Below are positions 29,301-36,732 of a stretch of 64,000 bases of DNA, one piece after another. The DNA is from DAOUMU01 sp034409055 (GTDB lineage Bacteria; Chloroflexota; Anaerolineae; 4572-78; J111): contig DAOUMU010000356.1 in assembly GCA_034409055.1 (NCBI GenBank), positions 5,257 through 69,256 on the forward strand. Direction: 5' to 3'. Every line of letters starts with the position of its first letter. Within the stretch, counting starts at the first letter, position 1. A program made the position numbers and the translations under genes. The notes beneath the pieces were generated by a model, which ran no database searches, was not told where the DNA came from, and saw nothing but the letters and a program-made list of their open reading frames with translations.

Positions 29301-32250
29301 CCAGGTCAACAACCCCTTCCCGGCCGGGGTCAACCTGATCACCAACACGGCTACCGTTACCCACAGCGCGGACGTAATCACCACCACCAACAACACCGAC
29401 ACCGACATAGATATCGTCGAGTCCCAGCCCGATCTGATCATCACCAAAACCCTGGTTAGCCTGGCCCCGAGTCTGGGTAAGGTGACCACCTTTACCATCG
29501 AGTACCGCAACATCGGTCCTTACACCGCCACCGGCGTCGTCATCACCGATTTCCTGGATAATGATGTGAACTACATAACCGATACCCTGGGTGGAGCGGT
29601 GACCACCACCAATACGGTGGTCTGGAGTGTGAGCGACCTCGCCCCGGGAGCCGGAAACTCCTTTGACCTGGGGGTAAATCTGGATCCGAACTTCTGCGTT
29701 GGTACGACTTCCTTTACCAACTCGGTCCGCATTGCTGCCATTGAGCCTGATCTGAACGCGGTGGATAACTTCTACGAGGTCGGTCCCATTCCCATCGACT
29801 GCAACGTGGACCTGGTCGTTATCAAGAACGACGGGATTGGGACCGGTGATCCCCGGACCGAGGCCAGGGCAGGGGAATACATTACCTACACCATCAGTGT
29901 GAACAACGTCGGCGCTCAAATCGCCGGCACCGTGATCCTGACCGAGACCTTGCCAGCCAATACCAGCTTCGTTGGTCCCAGCGGGCCTGACGGCTGGTTC
30001 CAGGTGGGCACCAGTAATCTCTACACTTACCACGTCGGTACCCTGTGGGGGGGCGAGGGGCGCGTGGTTAATTTTGTAGTCCAGGTAGACCCGGCCCTGC
30101 CTTGCTCGATTACCGAGACGGTGAACACGGTTGAAGCGGACAGTAACGCCGTAGAAGGAGACCCGGCCGATAACATCTCCCGCGAACAAACACCCGTTGT
30201 TTGTGACCCAACCCGTAACCTGCAGGTACATAAAGATGATGGTCTCATCTGCGCCGTGCCCAATCAGACCATCACCTACACCATCACCTACAGTAACACC
30301 GGTAGTTCCTCCGTTAACGATGTTTTCCTGACCGATATCAAGCCCGACTATACTAACTTCCTGCCCGGTGGGGTCAATACTGGCTGGGCTGACCTGGGTG
30401 GTGGAGCCTACAGCCGTACCCTGGGCACCGTGGCCCCAGGTGGGCCGTTCGGACCGGTTTACTTCCAGGTACAATTAGTGGGGCCAAGCGCTATTCCGAC
30501 TGACGTGACGGCCATCACCAATGTCATTCAAATCAGCGGAGGGCATACCTTCACCGAAGTCACCTCCGTGCCCATTGTCCCGGACCTGACCGTGGCTAAA
30601 AACGATAACATCGGGGTCACCAGCCCCTCATCCGAATTTACCAGGCTCTACCAGCAAGTGGCCGGAACTGCCCCCCCCATCAGCGCCCAGGCCGACAATG
30701 TGGGTCCCAACGATATTATCGCCTACAGCATTGTCTACGTGAACAACGGCCGTGCTCCGACCACCGGGGTGGTACTGACCGAGACCCTGCCCCTTTACAC
30801 CACCTATGCCGGTGGGCCAGAATGGACCAACGTCTCGGGCCGCCTGTACACCTACAACGTCGGCAACCTGGACCCCAATCAGGGTGGTTTCCTCACCTTC
30901 CGGGTGCAAGTGACCAACACCCTGCCCCTGACCCTGGAGTGGATTATCAACCGGGTCGAAATTGGTGGGTACGAGAGCCATCTTGAATGTTACCCGGGCA
31001 ACAATATCTCTTACGAACAGACCCCGGTCAACCCGTCCGCCCCGGTGTCGGGTTTTGTCTACTTACCCATCATTCTCAAGGGCTATTCAGTTACACCACC
31101 CCCTACGCCCGTCCCCACGCCCACCCCCACCCCGTTGCCCCTGGCCCACGTCTCCGATGTGGCCGCCGACCCGGATACCAACCAGATTTTTGTGGCCAGT
31201 CCCCGCCAGGATGCTGTCCACGTCATCGACGGAGTAGGCGATACGTACAAAAGCTCTGTCCCGGTCGGGCACGGTCCCACCGGTCTGGCCGTCCTGAGCT
31301 CGACCACACCCAGCAAGGTCTTTGCCGCGCATGCCTTTGCCGCTAACAACTGGACGCCGGGTATCTGGATCATCGACGTTGACAGCCTCAATTCACGGGC
31401 CATGATGCACGAACAGGGATACGTGGGCGTGTCACCGGTCAAGTTGGCCGCCAACCCCAATACGGGCCGGGAACGGGTCTACGTTTCCAACTATCACGAC
31501 CGCCTGCCCATCATCTACGGCCCGACGGAAGCCCGCCTGGGCTGGGTGCCCAAGAAGAGTTTCCAGGCTTCCTACGGCATTGACGTCAGCCGCCGGACAG
31601 ACCTGGTCTACCTGGCCACGATCGATACCGGCGAACTGGTTATCTTTGATAGCTACCAGGCTGAAGGGGTGCCGAACTACGGTGCTTGTCACCACGCCCC
31701 GGAAGAACCGCGTATTTTGCGCACCGTGGCCGTTAATCAGGCCACCGGCCACGTTTTCGTAGGTTCACCACCTGATGCCAACAAGGGCCAGACGAGCAGC
31801 AAGGTCCTTGTATTAGATGAAGACAAACTGCTTGAAGAAACCGGTGGTCCGCCCTCAGATGGGACCTGCACCTGGAACTTCGCCGTGCGTCCAGAGGACA
31901 TCGGTATCTCGGCTATTCCCGGCCCGGCCTGGGTGGCTGACATCGAATTGCCAGGAGCCGTCTCGGCCGGGGAAGAAGGTCTGGCCGTCAACGCCAGCAC
32001 TAACCGGGTGTATGTGACCGATGGGCCGGGGGATCAGCTCTTTGTGATTGATTATGACCCCACCACCAACACCGCTAACTCGATTACTGCTGTGCCGGTG
32101 GACGACAACCCCCAGGGGGTCGCAGTTAACGAGTTGACCAACAAGATTTACGTGGGTAACGCTCATCACCCGGGCGCGCCCTATGGCACGGTCACAGTCG
32201 TAAACGGTACGAACAACACGGTCATTAAGACAATTCCGTTGGTGCCGTGA
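26362..32250 (+). CDS. Large modular surface protein: beta-helix, DUF11 repeats, beta-propeller
   Basis: A 1962-residue secreted protein; the start at 26362 has AAGGAGG 7 nt upstream. Residues 1-45 form an N-terminal signal/anchor. Residues 55-430 are a right-handed parallel beta-helix (N-rich turns, YNQNNFTFQSN). An invasin-like Big domain follows (PADGLSTAVVTVTMNDGAG). Then eight DUF11-type modules cover 27.9-31.0 kb, each with the pattern ITYTI-x-x-SN-G and TDTLP. The sequence VYLPIILKG and a TPPPTPVPTPTP linker lead to a C-terminal YVTN/NHL-like propeller (31140-32250). Such proteins sit on the cell surface and mediate adhesion or structure. Modules 1 and 2 are nearly identical over about 30 residues, a recent internal duplication. 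The propeller after the YLPI motif is unusual, because the other two proteins here end at it. Confidence 0.82.
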   Translation: MAARRPISKLAKLIVTPVLGLAMVCGLLVLYGGLSPPAIAAPLSTPIVGSITTPFTFTQAGSPYTLTGIVSVINGAKLTIEPGVEVRFLAGAELQLSDQAQLAAIGTPGQPITFTSDLPAPAAGDWNGIRFDSDAMTGTIHYALIEYAQVGVEFKDNLFGTGYDVSNSTFRYIDSGAIMGSPDDAQFNYNTIYRAGAGIKVNEAFGNSIQGNQIYDVDESCIALNRTGPSSTAGSDNQIIDNQLHHCQERGIWLQGSLTGSGDSANQVIGNQIWRTGQQGLYAYNQNNFTFQSNVVYSTALTSTLGAVILERVDRATLQDNYLYDNGTPGLYEGALHVLDTGIGPPIQTFAINITDTRLKDRYGSGLVFHGANYFDSQVIHSNAICVDDRYEVKNRSTNALTVTATGNWLGTNFPIVGTEITGTVTFSPYIQLTAAAFPSILPADGLSTAVVTVTMNDGAGHTVPVGARQVNLTTNLGTLADTSLTLDNNGLATTTLTSNVSGLATITVTEWCGFPVTTTVQFQAADVGVEKTTILAQVIPGETITYTVAYSNSSGLATNVRLTDTLPTGTSWLTDTAESLGFTRLQTTPEVVWDLGDLTAGASGVITVVARLSAAATASCGQMLTNSVAITTATLDNNPGNNTGSDSSISVICADVGISKSSPLTYVIPGELITYTIPFSNDGDTPATGMIITDTLPTGTSWLTDTAESLGFTRVQTSPEVIWTLPWLGAHLSDTITLVAWVQPTVGCSQFLTNTVLITSTTPDAVTTNERYSHTLPTACADVAINKVGPGGNIVPGQTITYTIYYSNTGTAPADNVVITDVNPITGGIDTLLNGGITLPPTGNGSLNYVVTADASMCSLSALTNTAYISTSTPEITTTNNVATSTNSPQVHCVADLAISKDDGRTTVRPGDLLTYTLTISNYGNVTATGIVVTDTIPTYTTFIAASHGGSHAGGVVTWPPFDLPVPPTGNSLTRTVTVQVNNPFPAGVNLITNTATVTHSADVITTTNNTDTDIDIVESQPDLIITKTLVSLAPSLGKVTTFTIEYRNIGPYTATGVVITDFLDNDVNYITDTLGGAVTTTNTVVWSVSDLAPGAGNSFDLGVNLDPNFCVGTTSFTNSVRIAAIEPDLNAVDNFYEVGPIPIDCNVDLVVIKNDGIGTGDPRTEARAGEYITYTISVNNVGAQIAGTVILTETLPANTSFVGPSGPDGWFQVGTSNLYTYHVGTLWGGEGRVVNFVVQVDPALPCSITETVNTVEADSNAVEGDPADNISREQTPVVCDPTRNLQVHKDDGLICAVPNQTITYTITYSNTGSSSVNDVFLTDIKPDYTNFLPGGVNTGWADLGGGAYSRTLGTVAPGGPFGPVYFQVQLVGPSAIPTDVTAITNVIQISGGHTFTEVTSVPIVPDLTVAKNDNIGVTSPSSEFTRLYQQVAGTAPPISAQADNVGPNDIIAYSIVYVNNGRAPTTGVVLTETLPLYTTYAGGPEWTNVSGRLYTYNVGNLDPNQGGFLTFRVQVTNTLPLTLEWIINRVEIGGYESHLECYPGNNISYEQTPVNPSAPVSGFVYLPIILKGYSVTPPPTPVPTPTPTPLPLAHVSDVAADPDTNQIFVASPRQDAVHVIDGVGDTYKSSVPVGHGPTGLAVLSSTTPSKVFAAHAFAANNWTPGIWIIDVDSLNSRAMMHEQGYVGVSPVKLAANPNTGRERVYVSNYHDRLPIIYGPTEARLGWVPKKSFQASYGIDVSRRTDLVYLATIDTGELVIFDSYQAEGVPNYGACHHAPEEPRILRTVAVNQATGHVFVGSPPDANKGQTSSKVLVLDEDKLLEETGGPPSDGTCTWNFAVRPEDIGISAIPGPAWVADIELPGAVSAGEEGLAVNASTNRVYVTDGPGDQLFVIDYDPTTNTANSITAVPVDDNPQGVAVNELTNKIYVGNAHHPGAPYGTVTVVNGTNNTVIKTIPLVP

Positions 32251-32277
32251 ATACCTTTCAAATAACTTAACAACGAT

Positions 32278-32310
32278 GGGCGACCTGTAACGGTCGCCCA
32301 CTTTTATTTT
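32278..32310 (+). terminator. Intrinsic terminator of the surface-protein gene
   Basis: GGGCGACC (32278-32285) and GGTCGCCC (32292-32299) form an 8-bp stem with a 6-base loop, followed by ACTTTTATTTT. It lies 28 bases after the stop codon. Confidence 0.8.
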
Positions 32311-32365
32311 GGCAGGAGGATGGAACGTGTTATACTGAGCCCACTTTGCCCAGGGTAATTGAGAC

Positions 32366-32974
32366 ATGATTTGGAGCATTATCAAGCAATCAGCCCTTGA
32401 TTTTTGGGAGGAAATGCTTTACCTGATCCTGTTTAATCTTATCTGGGTAGTGGGGATTTTGCTGGTTATTCCCTATCCCCTGGTAACCTTTGGTCTTTTT
32501 GCCACCGTTTACGACGTTGGCCAGGGTAAGGGCATAAAGTTCAGTACCTTTTTTGCCTATGCTCGCCGGACGTGGAAGGAGGCTTACATTTGGGGCGGGA
32601 TTAATCTGGGGGTGCTGATTCTTTTGTGGCTCAATTTAAATTTTTACGCCGGTATTGGCACCCAGTGGGCGGCAATTGTGCAGGTATTGATACTGGCCGT
32701 GGCCATTTTCTGGTGCATTTTACAGTTGATTGTTCTACCCCTTTATCCCCGGCTTGAAACGCCAGGCTTCAAATTGGCCCTGCGCAACGCAGCCGTCATC
32801 ATCGGCCGGTATCCTATGGCAATCTTTATCCTGGTTATAATTATTGTTTTGATCGGGTTCATTTCCTTACTTTTTCAAGCTGTCATTTTTGCCGGGGCTG
32901 CGGCCTTCATAGCCGTGGTGGCCAATCGTGTCGTGGAGGAAGTGGTTAAACGCGAGATGAACCGCCACGAATGA
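32366..32974 (+). CDS. YesL/DUF624-like membrane protein
   Basis: A 202-residue integral membrane protein with five hydrophobic segments. The start MIWSIIKQSALDFWEEMLYLI and the motif FGLFATVYDVGQGKGIKFSTFF are typical of the YesL/DUF624 family, whose role is unknown but which often accompanies sugar transporters. No transporter is adjacent here. The gene lies 6 nt before the convergent end of the nuclease gene. No strong ribosome-binding site was seen. Confidence 0.6.
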   Translation: MIWSIIKQSALDFWEEMLYLILFNLIWVVGILLVIPYPLVTFGLFATVYDVGQGKGIKFSTFFAYARRTWKEAYIWGGINLGVLILLWLNLNFYAGIGTQWAAIVQVLILAVAIFWCILQLIVLPLYPRLETPGFKLALRNAAVIIGRYPMAIFILVIIIVLIGFISLLFQAVIFAGAAAFIAVVANRVVEEVVKREMNRHE

Positions 32975-32979
32975 ACCTG

Positions 32980-34239
32980 TCAGGGGTACACACTTGCTAC
33001 CTGCTCCTCGTCCCGCTCACACGGTTCCCGGAACTGACAGCGCCGGCAAACGCTCAGCTCATCAATCATCGGAAAACGACGCAACTCGGCCAGATTGGCC
33101 TGGGGATCGAGGAGTAGTCCCTGCAATTGGGCTATGCTGGTCTCGGCCACTGTCTGGGCGTTCTGTAAAGTAGCCTCATCCAGGTCAAATTCAAGCCGGC
33201 GATCCTCGGCCAGGGCATAAACGATGCCCCGCACAGACACACCACCGCTGGTCACCTCCGGCCGGGTGTGTCGAAGATAGAGACCGTAAATCCCCAACTG
33301 TTGGCGCAGTTCCTGCTCATCAATCGCCCCGGTTTTCCAATCGTACAGGTAAATCGTGTCCTCTACCCGTCGGGCCAGATCTATTTGCACCCACACTTTC
33401 GTCCCGGCCAGGAAGAAGGATTGCAAGGCTTCGACATTGAGAAACGTGCTGGCCGGCTGGCGACGTAAATCGGTATAAAGGGGCGAGTTGATGAAGGTGC
33501 GCAGATAACGTTCTGCCTTCGCCCATGCGGCCTGCCAGGTGCTCTTGGACAGGGCCAGTTGGTAATAGTGCTCCTGGAAGCCGGTCCGTTGGTTCGGCTG
33601 CTGCCGGTAACGTCCCCGGCGGGAGTCCTCAAAGTCGGCCCGGGCCCGGCGGTGCATTTGTTGAATCAGGTCGGTTTCGACGACAGCCTGGCCAGTCTTG
33701 AGACGAGCCAGAGCGAACTTAATCGACTCGTGGACCAGGTTCCCAACCCAGGTAGACAAATCGGTCAGGTTTTTGAGCAGATAAACTCGCCGCACCGGCG
33801 CCGGCACGTCCTGGCGCCACCCTTCCCAGGCAGCATAGTAATGGTAATAGTAGGCCCGGGGGCATTGCCGGTACTTGGCCGCTCGCGAGTAAGACCAACT
33901 GAACTCATGCGGCAAACTAGATGGCCGGTCGCCACTGGCCGGGCAACGGGTATGGGCCGCCAGGAGGTCAAGCCAGGTGGCCGGCTGACAGTTCAGGGCC
34001 GGGCCACGTTCGTCTTCGATCCAATCTCGTTGGAGATGAGCGTGCCAATAACGCTGGTGGCGTTGCTCGATAAATAAATCATGACCGTACTGAAAAACGG
34101 TCATGCGCCGGGTCATACCCAGCGAAGCTTCAGAGGCTCCAATCGCCTCAAGTTCCAGGTGCCGCGTCCCCACAAAGCGCACCTGCTTGAGATGCCAGCG
34201 GCGCTGATTGAGCAGGAGGGTCTGACCAACTTTTAGCAA
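32980..34239 (-). CDS. PD-(D/E)XK nuclease family protein (RecB/Cas4-like)
   Basis: A 419-residue protein. Residues 120-400 match the PD-(D/E)XK fold of the AddB/RecB/Cas4 type: FSWSYSRAAKYRQCPRAYYY, the active-site strand YLYDWKTGAIDEQ and the QQLGIYGLYL motif. One Cys near residue 135 and three at the C-terminus (VCRRCQFREPC) are placed like the iron-sulphur staple of AddB and Cas4. The N-terminal 110 residues look like a small beta-rich domain (TLLLNQRRWHLKQVRFVG). It stands alone, without helicase or CRISPR genes nearby. It probably acts in DNA end processing or repair; Cas4-type function is not supported by context. Confidence 0.75.
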   Translation of the reverse strand: MLKVGQTLLLNQRRWHLKQVRFVGTRHLELEAIGASEASLGMTRRMTVFQYGHDLFIEQRHQRYWHAHLQRDWIEDERGPALNCQPATWLDLLAAHTRCPASGDRPSSLPHEFSWSYSRAAKYRQCPRAYYYHYYAAWEGWRQDVPAPVRRVYLLKNLTDLSTWVGNLVHESIKFALARLKTGQAVVETDLIQQMHRRARADFEDSRRGRYRQQPNQRTGFQEHYYQLALSKSTWQAAWAKAERYLRTFINSPLYTDLRRQPASTFLNVEALQSFFLAGTKVWVQIDLARRVEDTIYLYDWKTGAIDEQELRQQLGIYGLYLRHTRPEVTSGGVSVRGIVYALAEDRRLEFDLDEATLQNAQTVAETSIAQLQGLLLDPQANLAELRRFPMIDELSVCRRCQFREPCERDEEQVASVYP

Positions 34240-34312
34240 GGTTCACCAACCTTTAACTGCACTATGCAATACGTTCCCCTGTCCTACCCCGTCTCTATAA
34301 CCCCTTTTGTTG
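34240..34312. other. Upstream gap of the nuclease gene
   Basis: A short AT/C-rich stretch without a gene. It ends in TTTTGTTG (34305-34312), the left target-site copy of the following mobile element. Confidence 0.4.
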
Positions 34313-34472
34313 GTAACTACCTACCCTCATGTCATTCCGAGGAACTCAGTACCCAAAGGGCATAAACGACGAGGAATCTCCGAAACTTTGGCCCAAAAGA
34401 GGGCTACTTTACCAAAACCTTGGGGATTCTTCACTCGCTGCGCTCGTTCAGAATGACATGGTAGGTAGTTAC
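34313..34472. mobile_element. 160-bp MITE-like element with 8-bp target duplication
   Basis: The element has 13-bp perfect terminal repeats GTAACTACCTACC (34313-34325) and GGTAGGTAGTTAC (34460-34472), extended inwards by CATGTCATTC / GAATGACATG. TTTTGTTG flanks both sides (34305-34312 and 34473-34480). The inside carries GGATTCTTCACTCGCTGCGC, a wording found in dispersed repeats of many bacteria. No coding capacity. Its right end supplies the stop codon of the SCO1 gene. Confidence 0.88.
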
Positions 34473-35083
34473 TTTTGTTGTAACAAATAGGCCAGATCAC
34501 TCCGCAAATCCTCAGGCTCAAAGCCAAAGGGATAAGTTAACAATAATTCACGGTTAGGACTGACCAGATACAGGCGGGCCGTGTGGCTGACCAAATAACC
34601 GGCCGCCGAGTCGGTTACCGCCTCTTTTTCGGCAAAAGCGCCGTAAGGTTTCATGACTGCCTGTACCTTTTCAAAATCATCGGTCAGGCCGGTAAACTCC
34701 GGCCCAAAGGCGTTCATGTATCGGGCCAACACCTCCGGCGTATCTCGCTCTGGATCGACCGAGATGAAGATAATATGGACTCGTTCCTTTCCCTCCAGGT
34801 CGGCCAGGGCCTTCTTTACATCGGCCATGGTCAGCGGGCAAACATCGGGACAATAGGTATAGCCAAAATAAATCAGGGCAATATCCCCTTCGACATCACT
34901 GAGATGAAATGGCTGTCCATCGGTTCCGAGCAGTTCAAAATCGGGCAAGGGGGCCGGTGGGTCCAGCACCGACCCCTTGTATTGGTAAGTGGACCCAAAA
35001 GCCCGGCAACTGACACTCAGCAGAACCAAACCGGTTAGGATAGCCGTCAGCCAAAATAAGGTATACTTATTGTTATGAACCAT
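34469..35083 (-). CDS. SCO1/SenC family copper chaperone-like protein
   Basis: A 204-residue thioredoxin-fold protein anchored by an N-terminal hydrophobic segment with a possible lipobox (LLSVSC). The copper-binding CPDVC motif lies in YFGYTYCPDVCPLTMADV, and the partner His in SHTARLYLVSP. The family delivers copper to the CuA centre of cytochrome oxidase or acts as a thiol reductase. No oxidase gene is in the window. The last codons end CAA CAA AAG TAA, where TAA belongs to the inserted MITE; before insertion the frame would have read two more residues (Gly-Leu) to TAG. Confidence 0.88.
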   Translation of the reverse strand: MVHNNKYTLFWLTAILTGLVLLSVSCRAFGSTYQYKGSVLDPPAPLPDFELLGTDGQPFHLSDVEGDIALIYFGYTYCPDVCPLTMADVKKALADLEGKERVHIIFISVDPERDTPEVLARYMNAFGPEFTGLTDDFEKVQAVMKPYGAFAEKEAVTDSAAGYLVSHTARLYLVSPNRELLLTYPFGFEPEDLRSDLAYLLQQK

Positions 35084-35108
35084 TGCTTATGCCTCGCAGT
35101 CACAATCC

Positions 35109-36041
35109 TTACATCTGGCGCACAGAAGTTTGACCTACAATGCGCTCAATATCGGCCAGATGACAATCGGCGGTGCCTTCGGTCAGAACGACGGCCGCCC
35201 CGGTGGCCGCAGCCCAACGCAGAGCATCCGGCCAGTCGTCTCCAAGCGACAGTCGCCAGACCAGCGCTGCTGAGACACCATCGCCGGCCCCAGCGGCATT
35301 GACGGCCTGTTGGAGGGGAGCCGTAGCCAGATACGAGCCGGTTGCGGTGTAGGCCACAACGCCTGCCGCTCCGCAAGTCAAAACCAGGGCCGGGAGCTTT
35401 TTTCGCTCGCGTAGAGCCTGCGCCTGGGGGATCAGTTCGGTCAGGGTGTTGGCTTGCCCCCCAAAACTCTGGGCGAACTCCGCCTGGTTCATTTTGAGGA
35501 TGGCAGGCAAGACAGGCACCGTTTCCAGGAGAGGCGAACCGAAACTGTCAACCAGCGTGGACACGCCGGCCGCTTGGGCCATCTCGGTCAGGTGGCGATA
35601 GCAGGATACCGGCACGCCCGCAGCCAGCGACCCTCCGGCGGCGACCCAGGCGGCGGTGTCCAGGTGGGCCTGGAATCGTTCCAGGAACGCCTGATAGGCT
35701 TCAGGTGAAACAGATAATCCGGCGGTGATCAGGTGGCTATGCCGGCGGTGCCGGGTCTCGACTACTACGTGGGCAATGCGTGTCTCACCCTCTACCCAGA
35801 CCAGGTCGTGGCTGATGCCATAACCGTCCAGCAGGCTGACCAGTTGTTGGCCGGTCAGTCCGGCCACAAAACCCAGGGCCACGTTTTCAACCCCCAATGT
35901 CTGCAATACGACCGAGGTATCGAACCCTTTGCCGCCCACGCTCTCGATCATTTTCGTGGGACGCATGGTCGTGCCAGCTTGGAACTGGTCAATAAAGAGG
36001 ACCCGATCCAGGGCAGAGTTAGGCGTAACAGTTAAAATCAT
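35109..36041 (-). CDS. PfkB-family sugar-phosphate kinase (1-phosphofructokinase/tagatose-6-P kinase type)
   Basis: A 310-residue kinase starting at the ATG at 36041, which overlaps the TGA of the aldolase gene (ATGA). The N-terminus ILTVTPNSALDRVLFID and the GGKGFDTSVVLQTLG motif are those of the FruK/LacC branch. The catalytic motif NAAGAGDGVSAALVWR is present. It probably phosphorylates a sugar phosphate that the neighbouring class II aldolase cleaves or receives. The exact sugar is unknown. Confidence 0.85.
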   Translation of the reverse strand: MILTVTPNSALDRVLFIDQFQAGTTMRPTKMIESVGGKGFDTSVVLQTLGVENVALGFVAGLTGQQLVSLLDGYGISHDLVWVEGETRIAHVVVETRHRRHSHLITAGLSVSPEAYQAFLERFQAHLDTAAWVAAGGSLAAGVPVSCYRHLTEMAQAAGVSTLVDSFGSPLLETVPVLPAILKMNQAEFAQSFGGQANTLTELIPQAQALRERKKLPALVLTCGAAGVVAYTATGSYLATAPLQQAVNAAGAGDGVSAALVWRLSLGDDWPDALRWAAATGAAVVLTEGTADCHLADIERIVGQTSVRQM

Positions 36042-36625
36042 AGGGCTTTTTGGGCCAGGATACACCAGGCGTTCCAATCGATCCGTTCCAGGGCATCCAC
36101 AGCCGCCAGCAAATCTTTCCCGACCACGATGATGCCGTGATGGGGCATCAACACGGCCGCCGCTTGCTTCTCGATGGCCGCTTCTTGACCGGTCAATTCT
36201 TTGACAATGTTGTTGGCCAACTCCAAGCTATGGGCTGGGGCTGGCTCGACCACTTTGATCAAGCCGAACTTCTGGGTTTGCTCTAAGACCGGCTCGATAG
36301 GCCGGCTGGCAGCGCAGAAGGGCAGGATATGAAAAGCATGGGCGTGGATAACTGCCCCGACCTGGGGAAAGTGACGATAAATGGCCAGGTGAGCTTTACC
36401 TTCTCTGGAAAAGCGGGGATGCTCTAGCAGGACATCGCTATCAATATCGCCAGAAATGATGTCTTCAGGTTGATTTTGCCAGTGACGTTTACTGCCACTG
36501 TAGCGGGCAGTAATGAAAATTTGGTTATTATGACGGACACTGATGTTGCCGCCGCACATATCCAGCAGCTTACGCTCGAATAGTCTGCGCCCGGCATACA
36601 AAATCTGTTCTACGATTGTCTTCAT
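36038..36625 (-). CDS. Class II aldolase/adducin family protein (FucA/AraD-like)
   Basis: A 195-residue aldolase-like protein. The fold is indicated by GGNISVRHNNQIFITARYSG, the zinc ligands HAHAFH and the later HHGIIVVG. Length is somewhat short but complete. These enzymes cleave or epimerise sugar phosphates such as fuculose-1-phosphate or ribulose-5-phosphate. Translational coupling to the PfkB kinase suggests a two-step sugar-phosphate pathway. Confidence 0.85.
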   Translation of the reverse strand: MKTIVEQILYAGRRLFERKLLDMCGGNISVRHNNQIFITARYSGSKRHWQNQPEDIISGDIDSDVLLEHPRFSREGKAHLAIYRHFPQVGAVIHAHAFHILPFCAASRPIEPVLEQTQKFGLIKVVEPAPAHSLELANNIVKELTGQEAAIEKQAAAVLMPHHGIIVVGKDLLAAVDALERIDWNAWCILAQKAL

Positions 36626-36668
36626 CAGGATACCTTTCTGATATAATCAATTTGGACAAAAATTTACC

Positions 36669-36700
36669 AAAAAGCCTATCCTGCGATAGGATAGGCTTTT
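36669..36700 (-). terminator. Intrinsic terminator after the LCP gene
   Basis: AAAAGCCTATCC (36670-36681) and GGATAGGCTTTT (36689-36700) form a 12-bp stem; a run of five T residues follows on the minus strand. It separates the LCP gene from the aldolase-kinase operon, and the symmetric T/A ends would also work on the plus strand. Confidence 0.85.
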
Positions 36701-36732
36701 ATCTTCCGTGGTTGAGTAGGGTCAGCGTATAA

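Noticed and set aside
29026..30474. A 482-codon minus-strand frame inside the large surface-protein gene
   Set aside because: It is antisense to DUF11 modules; its Gly/Val/Asp-rich repetition mirrors the repeated Thr/Asn codons of the real gene.
32980..34239. Cas4 of a CRISPR system
   Set aside because: The Cys pattern is similar, but no cas gene or array is present and the length is closer to RecB/AddB-like nucleases.
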